This document shows, in pieces, positions 7,348-15,604 of a DNA stretch of 64,000 nt. Below the pieces are notes generated by a model. That model searched no databases. It saw only the letters and a list, made by a program, of their open reading frames with translations, and was not told the DNA's origin. The DNA is from an uncultured bacterium (GTDB lineage: Bacteria; Bacillota; Clostridia; Lachnospirales; Lachnospiraceae). The position numbers were made by a program, and so were the translations under genes. Every line of letters begins with the position of its first letter. Position 1 is the first letter of the stretch. The stretch covers positions 57,568-121,567 of the forward strand of contig CANDBT010000009.1 in assembly GCA_947383005.1 (NCBI GenBank), read 5' to 3'.

Positions 7348-7918
7348 AGTAACAGGGCTTATTATATTTGTCCTCGGAGCTGCAACGGGTTCCGCTGTGA
7401 CATGGCAGTTTGCGAAAAAGAAATACGAGCGGATTGCCGAGGAAGAGATCAACTCTGTAAAAGAGGTGTTCTCAAAGCGTGAGCAGGATATGGCAGACGT
7501 TGAGATAACCGTGGAGCCTCAGCCGAGCGTAGAAGCAAGTCTGAAGAAGTTTGAGGAGAAGCCTGATATCTCCACCTATGCGGGGATATTGAAGAACGAA
7601 GCTTATGTACCGGAGGGAACGGAGATGGCAGAAAACAAGCCTTATGTAATCTCGCCGGAAGAATTTGGCGAGTTTGCGGATTACGACACAATAAGCCTTA
7701 CATACTACGCAGATCAAGTTCTGGTGGATGATGGAGGCGACAAGATTGAAGATGTGGATGACGTAGTCGGTATGGAATCTTTGACTCGCTTTGGCGAGTA
7801 TGAGGACGACTCTGTCTTTGTGAGAAACGACAGGCTGAGGTGCGACTATGAGATTCTCATGGACGAACGGACTTATTCGGAAGCCCAGAAGGAACGTCCG
7901 CATCAGAGGGAGGTATAA
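7337..7918 (+). CDS. Membrane-anchored conserved phage protein
   Basis: 193 aa. An N-terminal helix (about 5-24) is followed by a coiled-coil segment and an acidic C-terminal domain containing PYVISPEEFGE and VFVRNDRLRCDYEIL. That pattern recurs in uncharacterised clostridial phage proteins (from memory). GGGAGG is upstream. Its stop codon is immediately followed by the next start, so the two are probably translated together. Confidence 0.7.
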   Translation: MMSKVTGLIIFVLGAATGSAVTWQFAKKKYERIAEEEINSVKEVFSKREQDMADVEITVEPQPSVEASLKKFEEKPDISTYAGILKNEAYVPEGTEMAENKPYVISPEEFGEFADYDTISLTYYADQVLVDDGGDKIEDVDDVVGMESLTRFGEYEDDSVFVRNDRLRCDYEILMDERTYSEAQKERPHQREV

Positions 7919-8467
7919 ATGACAAGGAGCGAGCTGAATAACAAGTATTTTAAGTGGATGTGCCAGCTCGTATTGGATCGGCGATATTCCAAAAGTCTGT
8001 CCTATCGTAAACTCTTGCGGTTTCTGAATCGTGTAGATTTTTCCTATACGATTCCTATGGACGGGAACCGGGAAGGCGATGGGATAGACTTACGATATCG
8101 TTTCGGTTACGAGAATTCATGCAAGAGTTCCGAAATCGCAACATATTTGGATAATCGGCCCTGTAGTGTTTTAGAAATGATGATCGCCCTCTCCATTCGT
8201 TGTGAAGAACATATCATGGACGACCCGGATATCGGTAATAGAACGGGTCAGTGGTTCTGGAACATGATTGTAAATCTCGGTTTGGGTTCTATGACGGACG
8301 CAAAGTTTGATGAAGATTATGCAAACGAAGTGATTGAACGGTTTCTGAATCGGCGATATGCACGGAATGGCGAGGGCGGTTTGTTCACCGTAGAGCATTG
8401 CAGCCGGGATTTACGGACGGTTGAGATTTGGTATCAGATGTGTTGGTACTTGGATAAATTTGTATGA
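7919..8467 (+). CDS. Conserved phage hypothetical protein, 182 aa
   Basis: A soluble protein without membrane segments. The conserved-looking blocks are LCDRRYSKSLSYRKLL-like basic residues near the N-terminus, IALSIRCEEHIMDDP and GQWFWNMIVNLGL in the middle, and IWYQMCWYLDKF at the C-terminus. It resembles a family frequently placed just upstream of phage replication genes. No catalytic motif is recognised. Confidence 0.65.
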   Translation: MTRSELNNKYFKWMCQLVLDRRYSKSLSYRKLLRFLNRVDFSYTIPMDGNREGDGIDLRYRFGYENSCKSSEIATYLDNRPCSVLEMMIALSIRCEEHIMDDPDIGNRTGQWFWNMIVNLGLGSMTDAKFDEDYANEVIERFLNRRYARNGEGGLFTVEHCSRDLRTVEIWYQMCWYLDKFV

Positions 8468-8482
8468 ATTCGGAGGTACTGG

Positions 8483-8692
8483 ATGGCACATGGAGATGTA
8501 TACAAATGGTTTGAATTATATTTCCCGAATTATGCAGGTGGAAATGTAGAAATATGGTTCCCGAATGGTAAGAACAGTATACGGGTGAGGCAGACGAATA
8601 AACAGGAATTCATATTCACCTACAACGGGAAAGACGATTGGCGATTTGAAACAGCCAAAAGCTTTATTAAGGAAGGAAAGGAGAAAAGGTAA
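8483..8692 (+). CDS. Hypothetical small protein, 69 aa
   Basis: Aromatic-rich N-terminus (MAHGDVYKWFELYFPNYAGG), beta-rich middle and basic C-terminus. GGAGG precedes the start. The end of the gene carries the ribosome binding site of the large replication gene that follows. It might be a nucleic-acid-binding accessory, but nothing in the sequence proves this. Confidence 0.6.
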   Translation: MAHGDVYKWFELYFPNYAGGNVEIWFPNGKNSIRVRQTNKQEFIFTYNGKDDWRFETAKSFIKEGKEKR

Positions 8693-8696
8693 TGAA

Positions 8697-11600
8697 ATGA
8701 TCGACTTTTTAACGATTTCGACACGTAGCAAGAAGCGTGGTGTTATAGAAATCTATCCAAAGTTCATTATCAAGAAAAGCGGCGATCTTATGATAAGAGG
8801 CGGTGATTTTTACGCTATCTGGATTGAAGAACGCGGTTTATGGTCTACGGATGAGCAGGATGCATTACAGCTCATCGACCGCGAACTGGATAGATATGCT
8901 GAAGAAAACCGCCAACGCTTTGACTCCGATATCATTAAAGTCCTACATATGTGGGACGCTGAGTCCGGCATGATTGATTCATGGCATAAGTATTGTCAGA
9001 AGCAGTTGAGAGATTCCTTCCATATGCTGGATGAAAAACTTATATTTTCAAACACGCCTACGAACAAAAAAGATTACGCCAGTAAAAAGCTGAACTATCC
9101 GCTTGAAGCTGGCGATTTGTCTGCCTACGACAAGCTGATGTCTGTATTATATTCCGAGGAAGAAAGGCGCAAGATTGAATGGGCGATTGGCTCTGTTGTG
9201 TCTGGTGATTCAAAGAAATTGCAGAAGTTTATGGTCTTGTACGGGGCGGCGGGAACGGGTAAGTCCACTGTCCTGAACATTATTCAACAGCTTTTCGAGG
9301 GGTACTATTCCGTGTTTGACGCTAAGGCTCTTGGTTCTGCAAGCAATTCGTTTGCGCTGGAAGCATTTAAGAGTAACCCTCTTGTGGCGATTCAACACGA
9401 TGGCGATTTGTCAAGAATAGAGGATAACACAAGACTGAATAGTCTGGTTTCTCATGAGTTAATGACAGTGAACGAAAAGTTTAAATCTACCTACGCTAAC
9501 CGGTTTAAGTGTTTTCTCTTTATGGGTACAAACAAACCGGTAAAGATTACAGACGCGAAATCTGGTCTTATCAGAAGATTGATCGACGTGTCTCCGAGCG
9601 GGAACAAGCTGAGTCCCAAGGAGTACAAAACGATCGTAAAGCAGGTTGGGTTTGAGCTGGGAGCGATTGCGTATCATTGTCAGGAAATATATTTGAGTGA
9701 CCCTGGTATGTTCGATGATTATATCCCGATCAGTATGCTTGGGGCATCGAATGATTTCTATAACTACATCATTGACTCATACCATGTGTTCAAAAGAGAG
9801 GACGGGACAACACTGAAAGCGGCCTGGGAAATGTATAAGACCTACTGTGATGAGGCGAAGGTTTTATATTCTCTGCCGCAGAGAGCATTTAAGGAAGAGC
9901 TCAAGAACTATTTCAGGAACTATGACGAACGGTTCAATATGGATGATGGTTCGAGAGTCCGCAGCTACTATTCTGGGTTTAGAGCAGACAAATTTGAACC
10001 CGAAAAAAATCCGGGAGGTGAAAACGGGAAAACAAAACCAAATTCCTGGTTATCTTTTCACAGTGCTAAAGAATGCACGAACATATTTGACGAACAGTGT
10101 AGAGAATGTCCGGCTCAGTATGCAAGTTCAAAAGAGACCCCTTCAAAAAAATGGGACGATTGCAAGGACCTGCTCTCTAGCCTTGATACATCAAGACTTC
10201 ACTATGTCAAAGTCCCGGAGAATCACATAGTTATCGACTTTGATATTCCTGATAAGGACGGCAATAAATCCTTTGAAAAGAATCTCGAAGCAGCAAGTAA
10301 ATGGCCGCCGACTTATGCAGAGTTGAGCAAGAGCGAAGCCGGAATACATCTTCATTATATTTATACCGGCGACCCAACGATGCTGAGTCGAATATACGAT
10401 GAACATATAGAAGTTAAGGTGTTCAATGGCAAGAGTTCGCTGAGACGCAAGTTGTCAAAGTGTAATGATTTGCCTATCGCAACAATTAGCTCTGGTTTAC
10501 CGATGAAAGGAGAAAACAAAATGGTAAATTTTGAAGCAATCAAAAGCGAGAAAGGGCTTAGAACACTTATTAAGCGTAATCTGGAGAAAGAAATACACCC
10601 CGGAACTAAGCCCAGTATCGACTTTATCTACAAGATACTGGAGGACGCATACGCCAGTGACCTGAACTATGACGTCACGGATATGCGGAATGCGGTATTG
10701 GCTTTTGCCGCCAGCAGTACCCATCAGGCAGATTACTGTATCAAACTCGTAAATAAGATGCAGTTTAAGTCTGCGGACGCATCAACAGGTGTTAAGAATG
10801 ATGAGGCGAAACTTATATTTTACGATGTGGAGGTATTCCCGAACCTGTTCCTTGTAAACTGGAAGATCGAGGGCGAGGGGAAGCCTGTTGTGCGGATGAT
10901 TAACCCGACGCCGACCGAAATTGAGGAACTGATGCGGTTCCGGCTGGTTGGTTTTAATTGTCGCCGCTACGATAATCATATATTGTATGCGAGGCTGATG
11001 GGGTATACGAACGAACAACTCTACAATTTGTCCCAGAAGATTGTCGGGGCAAAGAAAGGAGCTAACCGGGATTGTTTCTTTGGCGAGGCATATAACGTGT
11101 CTTATACGGACGTTTATGATTTCGCTTCCGCTGGAAACAAAAAGAGTTTGAAAAAGCTGGAAATTGAAATGGGGAACATTTCGGTAAAAGAGCTGGAGAA
11201 GAAAGGTTTCTCAGAAGAAGAAATCCGTATTATAAAGGCAGGGACGCATCACCAGGAGTTGGGGCTTCCGTGGGATGAACCGGTTCCCGAAGAACTTTGG
11301 ACCAAGGTTGCTGAGTATTGTGATAACGATGTTATTGCAACAGAAGCAGCCTTTGTTTATTTGAAGGCGGATTGGACGGCAAGACAGATTCTGGCAGACT
11401 TGGCTGATATGACAGTCAATGACACAACCAACACGCTCACAACCAGAATTATATTTGGAAATGAGCGGAAACCGCAGGATCAGTTCCACTATCGGAATCT
11501 TGCAGAGCCGGTATACAACATTGATGCTGAAACTTATAATTTCCTGGCAGAAGCTTGTCCGGAAATGATGCATCAAACGCACGGTGAGGCAGGAAGCCTT

Positions 11601-13019
11601 TTGCCATATTTTCCGGGGTATACTTTCGAGAACGGAAAGTCTGTATATCGTGGAGAGGAAGTCGGAGAAGGCGGTTATGTATATTCTGAGCCTGGTATGC
11701 ACGGAAATGATGCATTGCTGGATATTGCTTCTATGCACCCGCATAGTGCGATTGCGGAAGTTCTGTTCGGTGTGAAGTTTACAACCGCGTTCCGTGACAT
11801 TGTCGAGGGTCGTGTCAGCATCAAGCATGAAGCTTGGGAGATTGTGAATAAGATGCTGGATGGCAAGCTTACACCTTATATTCAGAAGGTGATTGATGGT
11901 GAGATGACATCTAAGCAGCTTGCTGATGCTCTGAAGACTGCAATCAACTCGGTTTATGGTTTGACTTCGGCATCGTTCGAGAATGCGTTCCGTGATCCGA
12001 GAAACATCGATAATATCGTGGCTAAGCGTGGAGCTTTATTTATGGTGGATTTGAAACATGAGGTGCAGAAACGCGGATACACCGTCGCTCACATCAAGAC
12101 CGACTCTATCAAGATTCCTGATGCGACGCCGGAGATTATCCAGTTTGTTATGGATTTCGGTAAGAGATACGGCTACACCTTTGAACACGAGGCTACATAC
12201 GACAGAATGTGTCTGGTGAATGACGCTGTTTATATTGCCAGATACAAGGATGGAGATGGTCTCGGAAAATGGACGGCAACAGGAACTCAGTTCCAGGTTC
12301 CGTATGTCTTCAAAACTTTGTTTAGCAAAGAAGAGATTCTCTTTGAGGATATGGCGGAAACGAAAGAGGTTAAGACAGCGATATATTTGGATATGAACGA
12401 GGGATTACCGGATGTATCTGAATTTGAAAAGCAGTTTACCAAGGCAGAGAGTGATTACAAGAAAGGATTGTTGTCGGATACAACTTTCGAGAAGATATGT
12501 GCGGAGCTTCAGCCGGAAATCGACAAGGGGCATAACTATCGCTTCATCGGAAAGGTCGGTCGTTTCTGCCCTGTTAAGCCTGGTACTGGGGGCGGTGTGC
12601 TTCTCAGAGAGCAGAACGGTAAATATTATGCGGTAACTGGATCATCCGGATATCGCTGGCTCGAATCCGAAATGGTCCGGGAGCTGAACAAGGAAGACGA
12701 CATTGATCGGTCTTATTACGACAAGCTTGTGGATGACGCTGTTAAAACTATTTCGGAATATGGGGATTTCGAGTGGTTTGTATCAGACGACCCGTATGTG
12801 AAAGAGCTTGGAGCAAACGACGCCGATGCCGATATTCCTGAGCCGTGGCTGCCGCCGTGTGGCGATATGAAATATGCTACGTGTTTTGATTGTCCGAAGT
12901 TCCATGATGACAAGTTCCACATGGATTGTGACCTTGGGTATGATATTTCCGAAATTGTCGCAAAGCGTGAGTTCATGAATCAGCCTGAAGATGATGAGGA
13001 AGGTCTGCCCTTCAACTAA
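8697..13019 (+). CDS. SF3 helicase / AEP primase / family-B DNA polymerase fusion
   Basis: 1440 aa. Start chosen at the ATG behind AAAGGAGAAAAGG. An SF3/D5-like helicase occupies about 100-420 (Walker A GAAGTGKST at 183-191; FLFMGTN). An AEP-primase-like region at about 490-620 has DFDIPD (D514, D516), AGIHLHY and EVKVF. A 3'-5' exonuclease-like region has FYDVEVF (D710, E712). Family-B polymerase motifs follow: A DIASMHPHSAI (about 1009), B INSVYG (about 1085), C KTDS (about 1135, with Lys where the first Asp of DTDS is usual). The C-terminus has a Cys cluster and an acidic LPF-type tail. The helicase-before-primase order is unusual. An internal in-frame start at 10,521 may yield polymerase alone. 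Confidence 0.9.
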   Translation: MIDFLTISTRSKKRGVIEIYPKFIIKKSGDLMIRGGDFYAIWIEERGLWSTDEQDALQLIDRELDRYAEENRQRFDSDIIKVLHMWDAESGMIDSWHKYCQKQLRDSFHMLDEKLIFSNTPTNKKDYASKKLNYPLEAGDLSAYDKLMSVLYSEEERRKIEWAIGSVVSGDSKKLQKFMVLYGAAGTGKSTVLNIIQQLFEGYYSVFDAKALGSASNSFALEAFKSNPLVAIQHDGDLSRIEDNTRLNSLVSHELMTVNEKFKSTYANRFKCFLFMGTNKPVKITDAKSGLIRRLIDVSPSGNKLSPKEYKTIVKQVGFELGAIAYHCQEIYLSDPGMFDDYIPISMLGASNDFYNYIIDSYHVFKREDGTTLKAAWEMYKTYCDEAKVLYSLPQRAFKEELKNYFRNYDERFNMDDGSRVRSYYSGFRADKFEPEKNPGGENGKTKPNSWLSFHSAKECTNIFDEQCRECPAQYASSKETPSKKWDDCKDLLSSLDTSRLHYVKVPENHIVIDFDIPDKDGNKSFEKNLEAASKWPPTYAELSKSEAGIHLHYIYTGDPTMLSRIYDEHIEVKVFNGKSSLRRKLSKCNDLPIATISSGLPMKGENKMVNFEAIKSEKGLRTLIKRNLEKEIHPGTKPSIDFIYKILEDAYASDLNYDVTDMRNAVLAFAASSTHQADYCIKLVNKMQFKSADASTGVKNDEAKLIFYDVEVFPNLFLVNWKIEGEGKPVVRMINPTPTEIEELMRFRLVGFNCRRYDNHILYARLMGYTNEQLYNLSQKIVGAKKGANRDCFFGEAYNVSYTDVYDFASAGNKKSLKKLEIEMGNISVKELEKKGFSEEEIRIIKAGTHHQELGLPWDEPVPEELWTKVAEYCDNDVIATEAAFVYLKADWTARQILADLADMTVNDTTNTLTTRIIFGNERKPQDQFHYRNLAEPVYNIDAETYNFLAEACPEMMHQTHGEAGSLLPYFPGYTFENGKSVYRGEEVGEGGYVYSEPGMHGNDALLDIASMHPHSAIAEVLFGVKFTTAFRDIVEGRVSIKHEAWEIVNKMLDGKLTPYIQKVIDGEMTSKQLADALKTAINSVYGLTSASFENAFRDPRNIDNIVAKRGALFMVDLKHEVQKRGYTVAHIKTDSIKIPDATPEIIQFVMDFGKRYGYTFEHEATYDRMCLVNDAVYIARYKDGDGLGKWTATGTQFQVPYVFKTLFSKEEILFEDMAETKEVKTAIYLDMNEGLPDVSEFEKQFTKAESDYKKGLLSDTTFEKICAELQPEIDKGHNYRFIGKVGRFCPVKPGTGGGVLLREQNGKYYAVTGSSGYRWLESEMVRELNKEDDIDRSYYDKLVDDAVKTISEYGDFEWFVSDDPYVKELGANDADADIPEPWLPPCGDMKYATCFDCPKFHDDKFHMDCDLGYDISEIVAKREFMNQPEDDEEGLPFN
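10503..10523 (+). promoter_or_regulatory. Internal in-frame ribosome binding site and ATG
   Basis: GAAAGGAGAAAACAAAATG lies inside the replication fusion and is nearly identical to the start signals of real genes in this phage (for example at 66). The ATG at 10,521 is in frame and would give an 832-residue polymerase beginning MVNFEAIKSEKG, containing exonuclease and polymerase but not helicase or primase. Confidence 0.65.
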
Positions 13020-13047
13020 ATAAAAATAAAAAAGGAGAACGAAAAAA

Positions 13048-13533
13048 ATGGCTAACAGAGTAAATGACAATATCATCATGGAGAATGCAAGAATTATATT
13101 CAGGAACTTCTCTGGTAAAGAATCCAAGTATAACCGTAAAGGCAGCCGGAACTTCTGTGTCATCATCGAGGACGTGGATCTGGCAAAGAAACTCGGTGAT
13201 GAGGGATGGAATATCCGCATCCTGGAAGCCCGTGAAAAAGGCGATGAACCGAAGTATTACCTTCAGGTACAGGTGAGCTACGAGAACATCCCGCCTAAAG
13301 TGTACATGGTTACAAGAAAGACCAAGACCCTGCTGGATGATGAGTCGATCGCTTCTCTGGACTATGCGGAGATTCGCAATGTTGATCTGACTATCAGGCC
13401 GTACAACTGGTCCGTTCAGGACAAAACTGGCGTTAAAGCATACCTGAAGACGATGTATGTAACCATCGAAGAGGATGAATTTGCCGACAAGTACAATTCC
13501 ATGGAGGGGCCGGATGAGGTTCCGTTTGACTGA
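13048..13533 (+). CDS. Single-stranded DNA-binding-like protein
   Basis: 161 aa. Beta-rich body with aromatic/basic patches ([23 protein letters not shown], split as RIIFRNF and KGSRNF) and an acidic tail ending DEVPFD, as in SSB proteins. It directly follows the polymerase gene and ends at a strong terminator, consistent with a replication SSB made in quantity. The fold assignment is by pattern and context, not by a diagnostic motif. Confidence 0.7.
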   Translation: MANRVNDNIIMENARIIFRNFSGKESKYNRKGSRNFCVIIEDVDLAKKLGDEGWNIRILEAREKGDEPKYYLQVQVSYENIPPKVYMVTRKTKTLLDDESIASLDYAEIRNVDLTIRPYNWSVQDKTGVKAYLKTMYVTIEEDEFADKYNSMEGPDEVPFD

Positions 13534-13540
13534 TACCAGG

Positions 13541-13583
13541 AGAGGGTTGTTACTCGAAAAGTGGTGACAGCCCTCTTTTATAT
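13541..13583 (+). terminator. Intrinsic terminator
   Basis: AGAGGGTTGT pairs with ACAGCCCTCT and is followed by TTTTATATTT, which runs straight into the next gene's GAAAGGAG. Confidence 0.8.
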
Positions 13584-13601
13584 TTGAAAGGAGAAACAAA
13601 G

Positions 13602-14006
13602 ATGAATGATTTTTTTAATCGTTTATGTTTTGGGATGGGGAAAGACCCTAACGTACAAGTAATGATAGATGGTAAGACAATACCACTCATAATTACAAAT
13701 ATGGAAACGGATCGTTATTCTTATGAACCGGGGATAAAAATAAAGCTAGAGGGAGTCATTGAACAGTTCTCTTCCGCAGAAAAAGGAGCATCTAATATCC
13801 CTTCCTGTATGATGTATGAAAAAGTTATATTTAATGAGCCAGCTACTATTGTTATCTGGAAAGATGGGAGTAAAACAGTTGTAAAGTGCCAGAAAGGCGA
13901 TAGTTATGATCCCGAAAAAGGGTTAGCTCTTTGTTTCATGAAAAAAGCTCTCGGTAATAAGGGGAACTTTAATAACATACTGAAAAGCGAACTGTCGTCT
14001 GAATGA
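13602..14006 (+). CDS. Conserved phage protein, 134 aa
   Basis: Start chosen at the ATG behind GAAAGGAGAAACAAAG. The C-terminal half (VIFNEPATIVIWKDGSKT, then KGDSYDPEKGLALCFMKK and ALGNKGNFNNIL) is a block I recognise from many uncharacterised clostridial phage proteins. There, a DGSKT..DxYDPEKGLA pattern is common. Function is not known. Confidence 0.7.
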   Translation: MNDFFNRLCFGMGKDPNVQVMIDGKTIPLIITNMETDRYSYEPGIKIKLEGVIEQFSSAEKGASNIPSCMMYEKVIFNEPATIVIWKDGSKTVVKCQKGDSYDPEKGLALCFMKKALGNKGNFNNILKSELSSE

Positions 14007-14031
14007 ATGCGATAAAATGAAAGGAGAAACT

Positions 14032-15015
14032 ATGCCATTTTGGAAGAAAAAGAAGCCAAAGCAGCAGAAATCCACAGCCAAAAAGAAACCTGCTGTTACT
14101 CCGGCAAAACCGCTTCCTAAAACAGAAGTAAAACAAAGACCATCTCCCCTGCCGCCTAAATACGAACCGTCGAAGATTCCAGATCATATTTTGGGAAAAG
14201 AAGATGTGTTGAAGATAGCTATTAACTCAGCTTACGGTTATAAGCCTAAAAAGAATGCAACATCTCAGGAGCCACAGCAGAAGAAACCGGATGCGAGAAA
14301 GGAATTTCTAAGGGTGTTCGGACGGCTTACCACCCGTCATCGGGCATGGGATGTATGGAGAGATTTTGTGGTGATGTTTGCCTGCTCTCTGTCAAATCCT
14401 GTTGACAAAAGTCACTACGATGAGAGGGAGAAAAGATATTTGAAAATCATCAATAAGTACAGCAAAGAGGAACAACAACTGTTTCCTGAACTTTCCGCTC
14501 ATACGGTCATGGCTTTGGAAGAAGATCCGGAGCAAGACTTCCTGGGCGGTATTTTTATGGAATTAAACCTTGGCAATGGTAAAAACGGACAGTTCTTTAC
14601 TCCGTATCATATTTGTGATCTCATGGCTAAGATAGCTGTTGATGATGTTTCAAAAGAAATTGATGAGAAAGGGTATGTTACAATCCACGATCCGTGTTGC
14701 GGAGCAGGAGCAACATTGATAGCCGGTGTCCATGAAGTCAAACGGCAGTTGGAGAAGAAAAACCTTAATTATCAGAACCATGTACTTGTGGTGGCGCAGG
14801 ATATTGATGAAGTTGTTGCGCTAATGTGTTATATTCATCTCTCGCTTCTTGGTGTAGCCGCATACATCAAGGTTGGTGACGTGTTTTGTGATCCAATCAA
14901 AGAGGGTGACTCGACTGAGAACTACTGGTTTACCATGATGTACTTTTCAGATGTTTGGCAGACCAGACGAATAGTTCACAGAATGAATGATATTTTGAAA
15001 GGAGAAAAAAGATGA
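14032..15015 (+). CDS. N-6 adenine methylase-like protein, catalytic motif IV not found
   Basis: 327 aa. Residues 1-70 form a Lys/Pro-rich linker, followed by a helical domain and a SAM-binding Rossmann fold with GGIFMELNLGNGKNGQFFTP and HDPCCGAGATLI (motif I, DPxxGxG). The usual NPPY/F motif IV is not visible: the expected place reads GDVFCDPIKEGDSTENYWF. It may be an inactive paralogue that binds SAM or DNA, or a diverged enzyme. Its neighbours are an SF2 helicase and restriction-type small proteins. Confidence 0.75.
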   Translation: MPFWKKKKPKQQKSTAKKKPAVTPAKPLPKTEVKQRPSPLPPKYEPSKIPDHILGKEDVLKIAINSAYGYKPKKNATSQEPQQKKPDARKEFLRVFGRLTTRHRAWDVWRDFVVMFACSLSNPVDKSHYDEREKRYLKIINKYSKEEQQLFPELSAHTVMALEEDPEQDFLGGIFMELNLGNGKNGQFFTPYHICDLMAKIAVDDVSKEIDEKGYVTIHDPCCGAGATLIAGVHEVKRQLEKKNLNYQNHVLVVAQDIDEVVALMCYIHLSLLGVAAYIKVGDVFCDPIKEGDSTENYWFTMMYFSDVWQTRRIVHRMNDILKGEKR

Positions 15016-15179
15016 TAAACATTAAAGGATTAAATAAAGCAAAGGTACTTGCTGCATTGTACAATGCCTCAAAACCGTTAGGGTTGGGATTTCTTCAGTA
15101 TGACCCTAAAAATATGTCAGAGAAAGAGGCCGCTGAACTCTTAAAAGAACAGTCTTACTTTGACTACCTGAAAGGGTGA
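15012..15179 (+). CDS. N-terminal half of a split conserved protein (55 aa)
   Basis: Reads MINIKGLNKAKVLAALYNAS.. to ..SYFDYLKG and stops at TGA (15,177). The next gene begins 3 nt later in the same frame with VMKVDLSSDEEF. In homologues as I remember them, YFDYLKGR-VMKVDL is one continuous protein, and CGA to TGA would be a single substitution. It is therefore either a nonsense-split gene or two coupled genes. The first half has a small helical domain of unknown role. Its start overlaps the methylase stop (ATGA). Confidence 0.6.
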   Translation: MINIKGLNKAKVLAALYNASKPLGLGFLQYDPKNMSEKEAAELLKEQSYFDYLKG

Positions 15180-15182
15180 GTT

Positions 15183-15581
15183 ATGAAAGTGGATCTTTCG
15201 TCAGACGAAGAATTTGATGAGTGGTTATATGACCGCGATAACGGTATCGGGGCCGCAAATGGTATTTTGAAAGAAGAGGTTATCGTAACAAAGAAAACAC
15301 CTAAGTTTGAACTCGGTCGAGTTGTTGTTACGCTTGGTGTTGACGCAAAAATGAAGAAGGACTCCTCATTTGCAGCCTTTGTTCAGCTTTCGCTCGGGAG
15401 GTATGGTCAATGTGACTGGGGCGATACCTGCGATGAGGATAAGCAGACAGCCAACGAGGCTTTGAAAAATGGAGAGCGGATTCTTGCAGTTTACAAGCAC
15501 AAGGAGTCCGAAACTAAAATTTGGATTATTACGGAATGGGACAGGAGCGTTACAACTATCCTGTTCCCCGATGAATATTGA
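15183..15581 (+). CDS. Conserved mobile-element protein (DWGD/DRSVTTILFPDEY family)
   Basis: 132 aa. The first 30 residues (MKVDLSSDEEFDEWLYDRDNG) probably belong with the split upstream frame. The remainder carries GRVVVTLGVDA, LGRYGQCDWGDTCDEDKQ..NE, RILAVY and IWIITEWDRSVTTILFPDEY. That pattern is shared by small proteins very common on clostridial phages, plasmids and conjugative elements. The biochemical function is unknown to me; it often sits next to methylase/helicase genes, as here. Confidence 0.75.
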   Translation: MKVDLSSDEEFDEWLYDRDNGIGAANGILKEEVIVTKKTPKFELGRVVVTLGVDAKMKKDSSFAAFVQLSLGRYGQCDWGDTCDEDKQTANEALKNGERILAVYKHKESETKIWIITEWDRSVTTILFPDEY

Positions 15582-15604
15582 TATTTTGAAGGGAGGTATG
15601 AGCC

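Noticed and set aside
15177-15179. TGA as a recoded sense codon in this phage
   Set aside because: Other intact genes end normally at TGA (for example 6408 and 13,533), so general TGA reassignment is unlikely.
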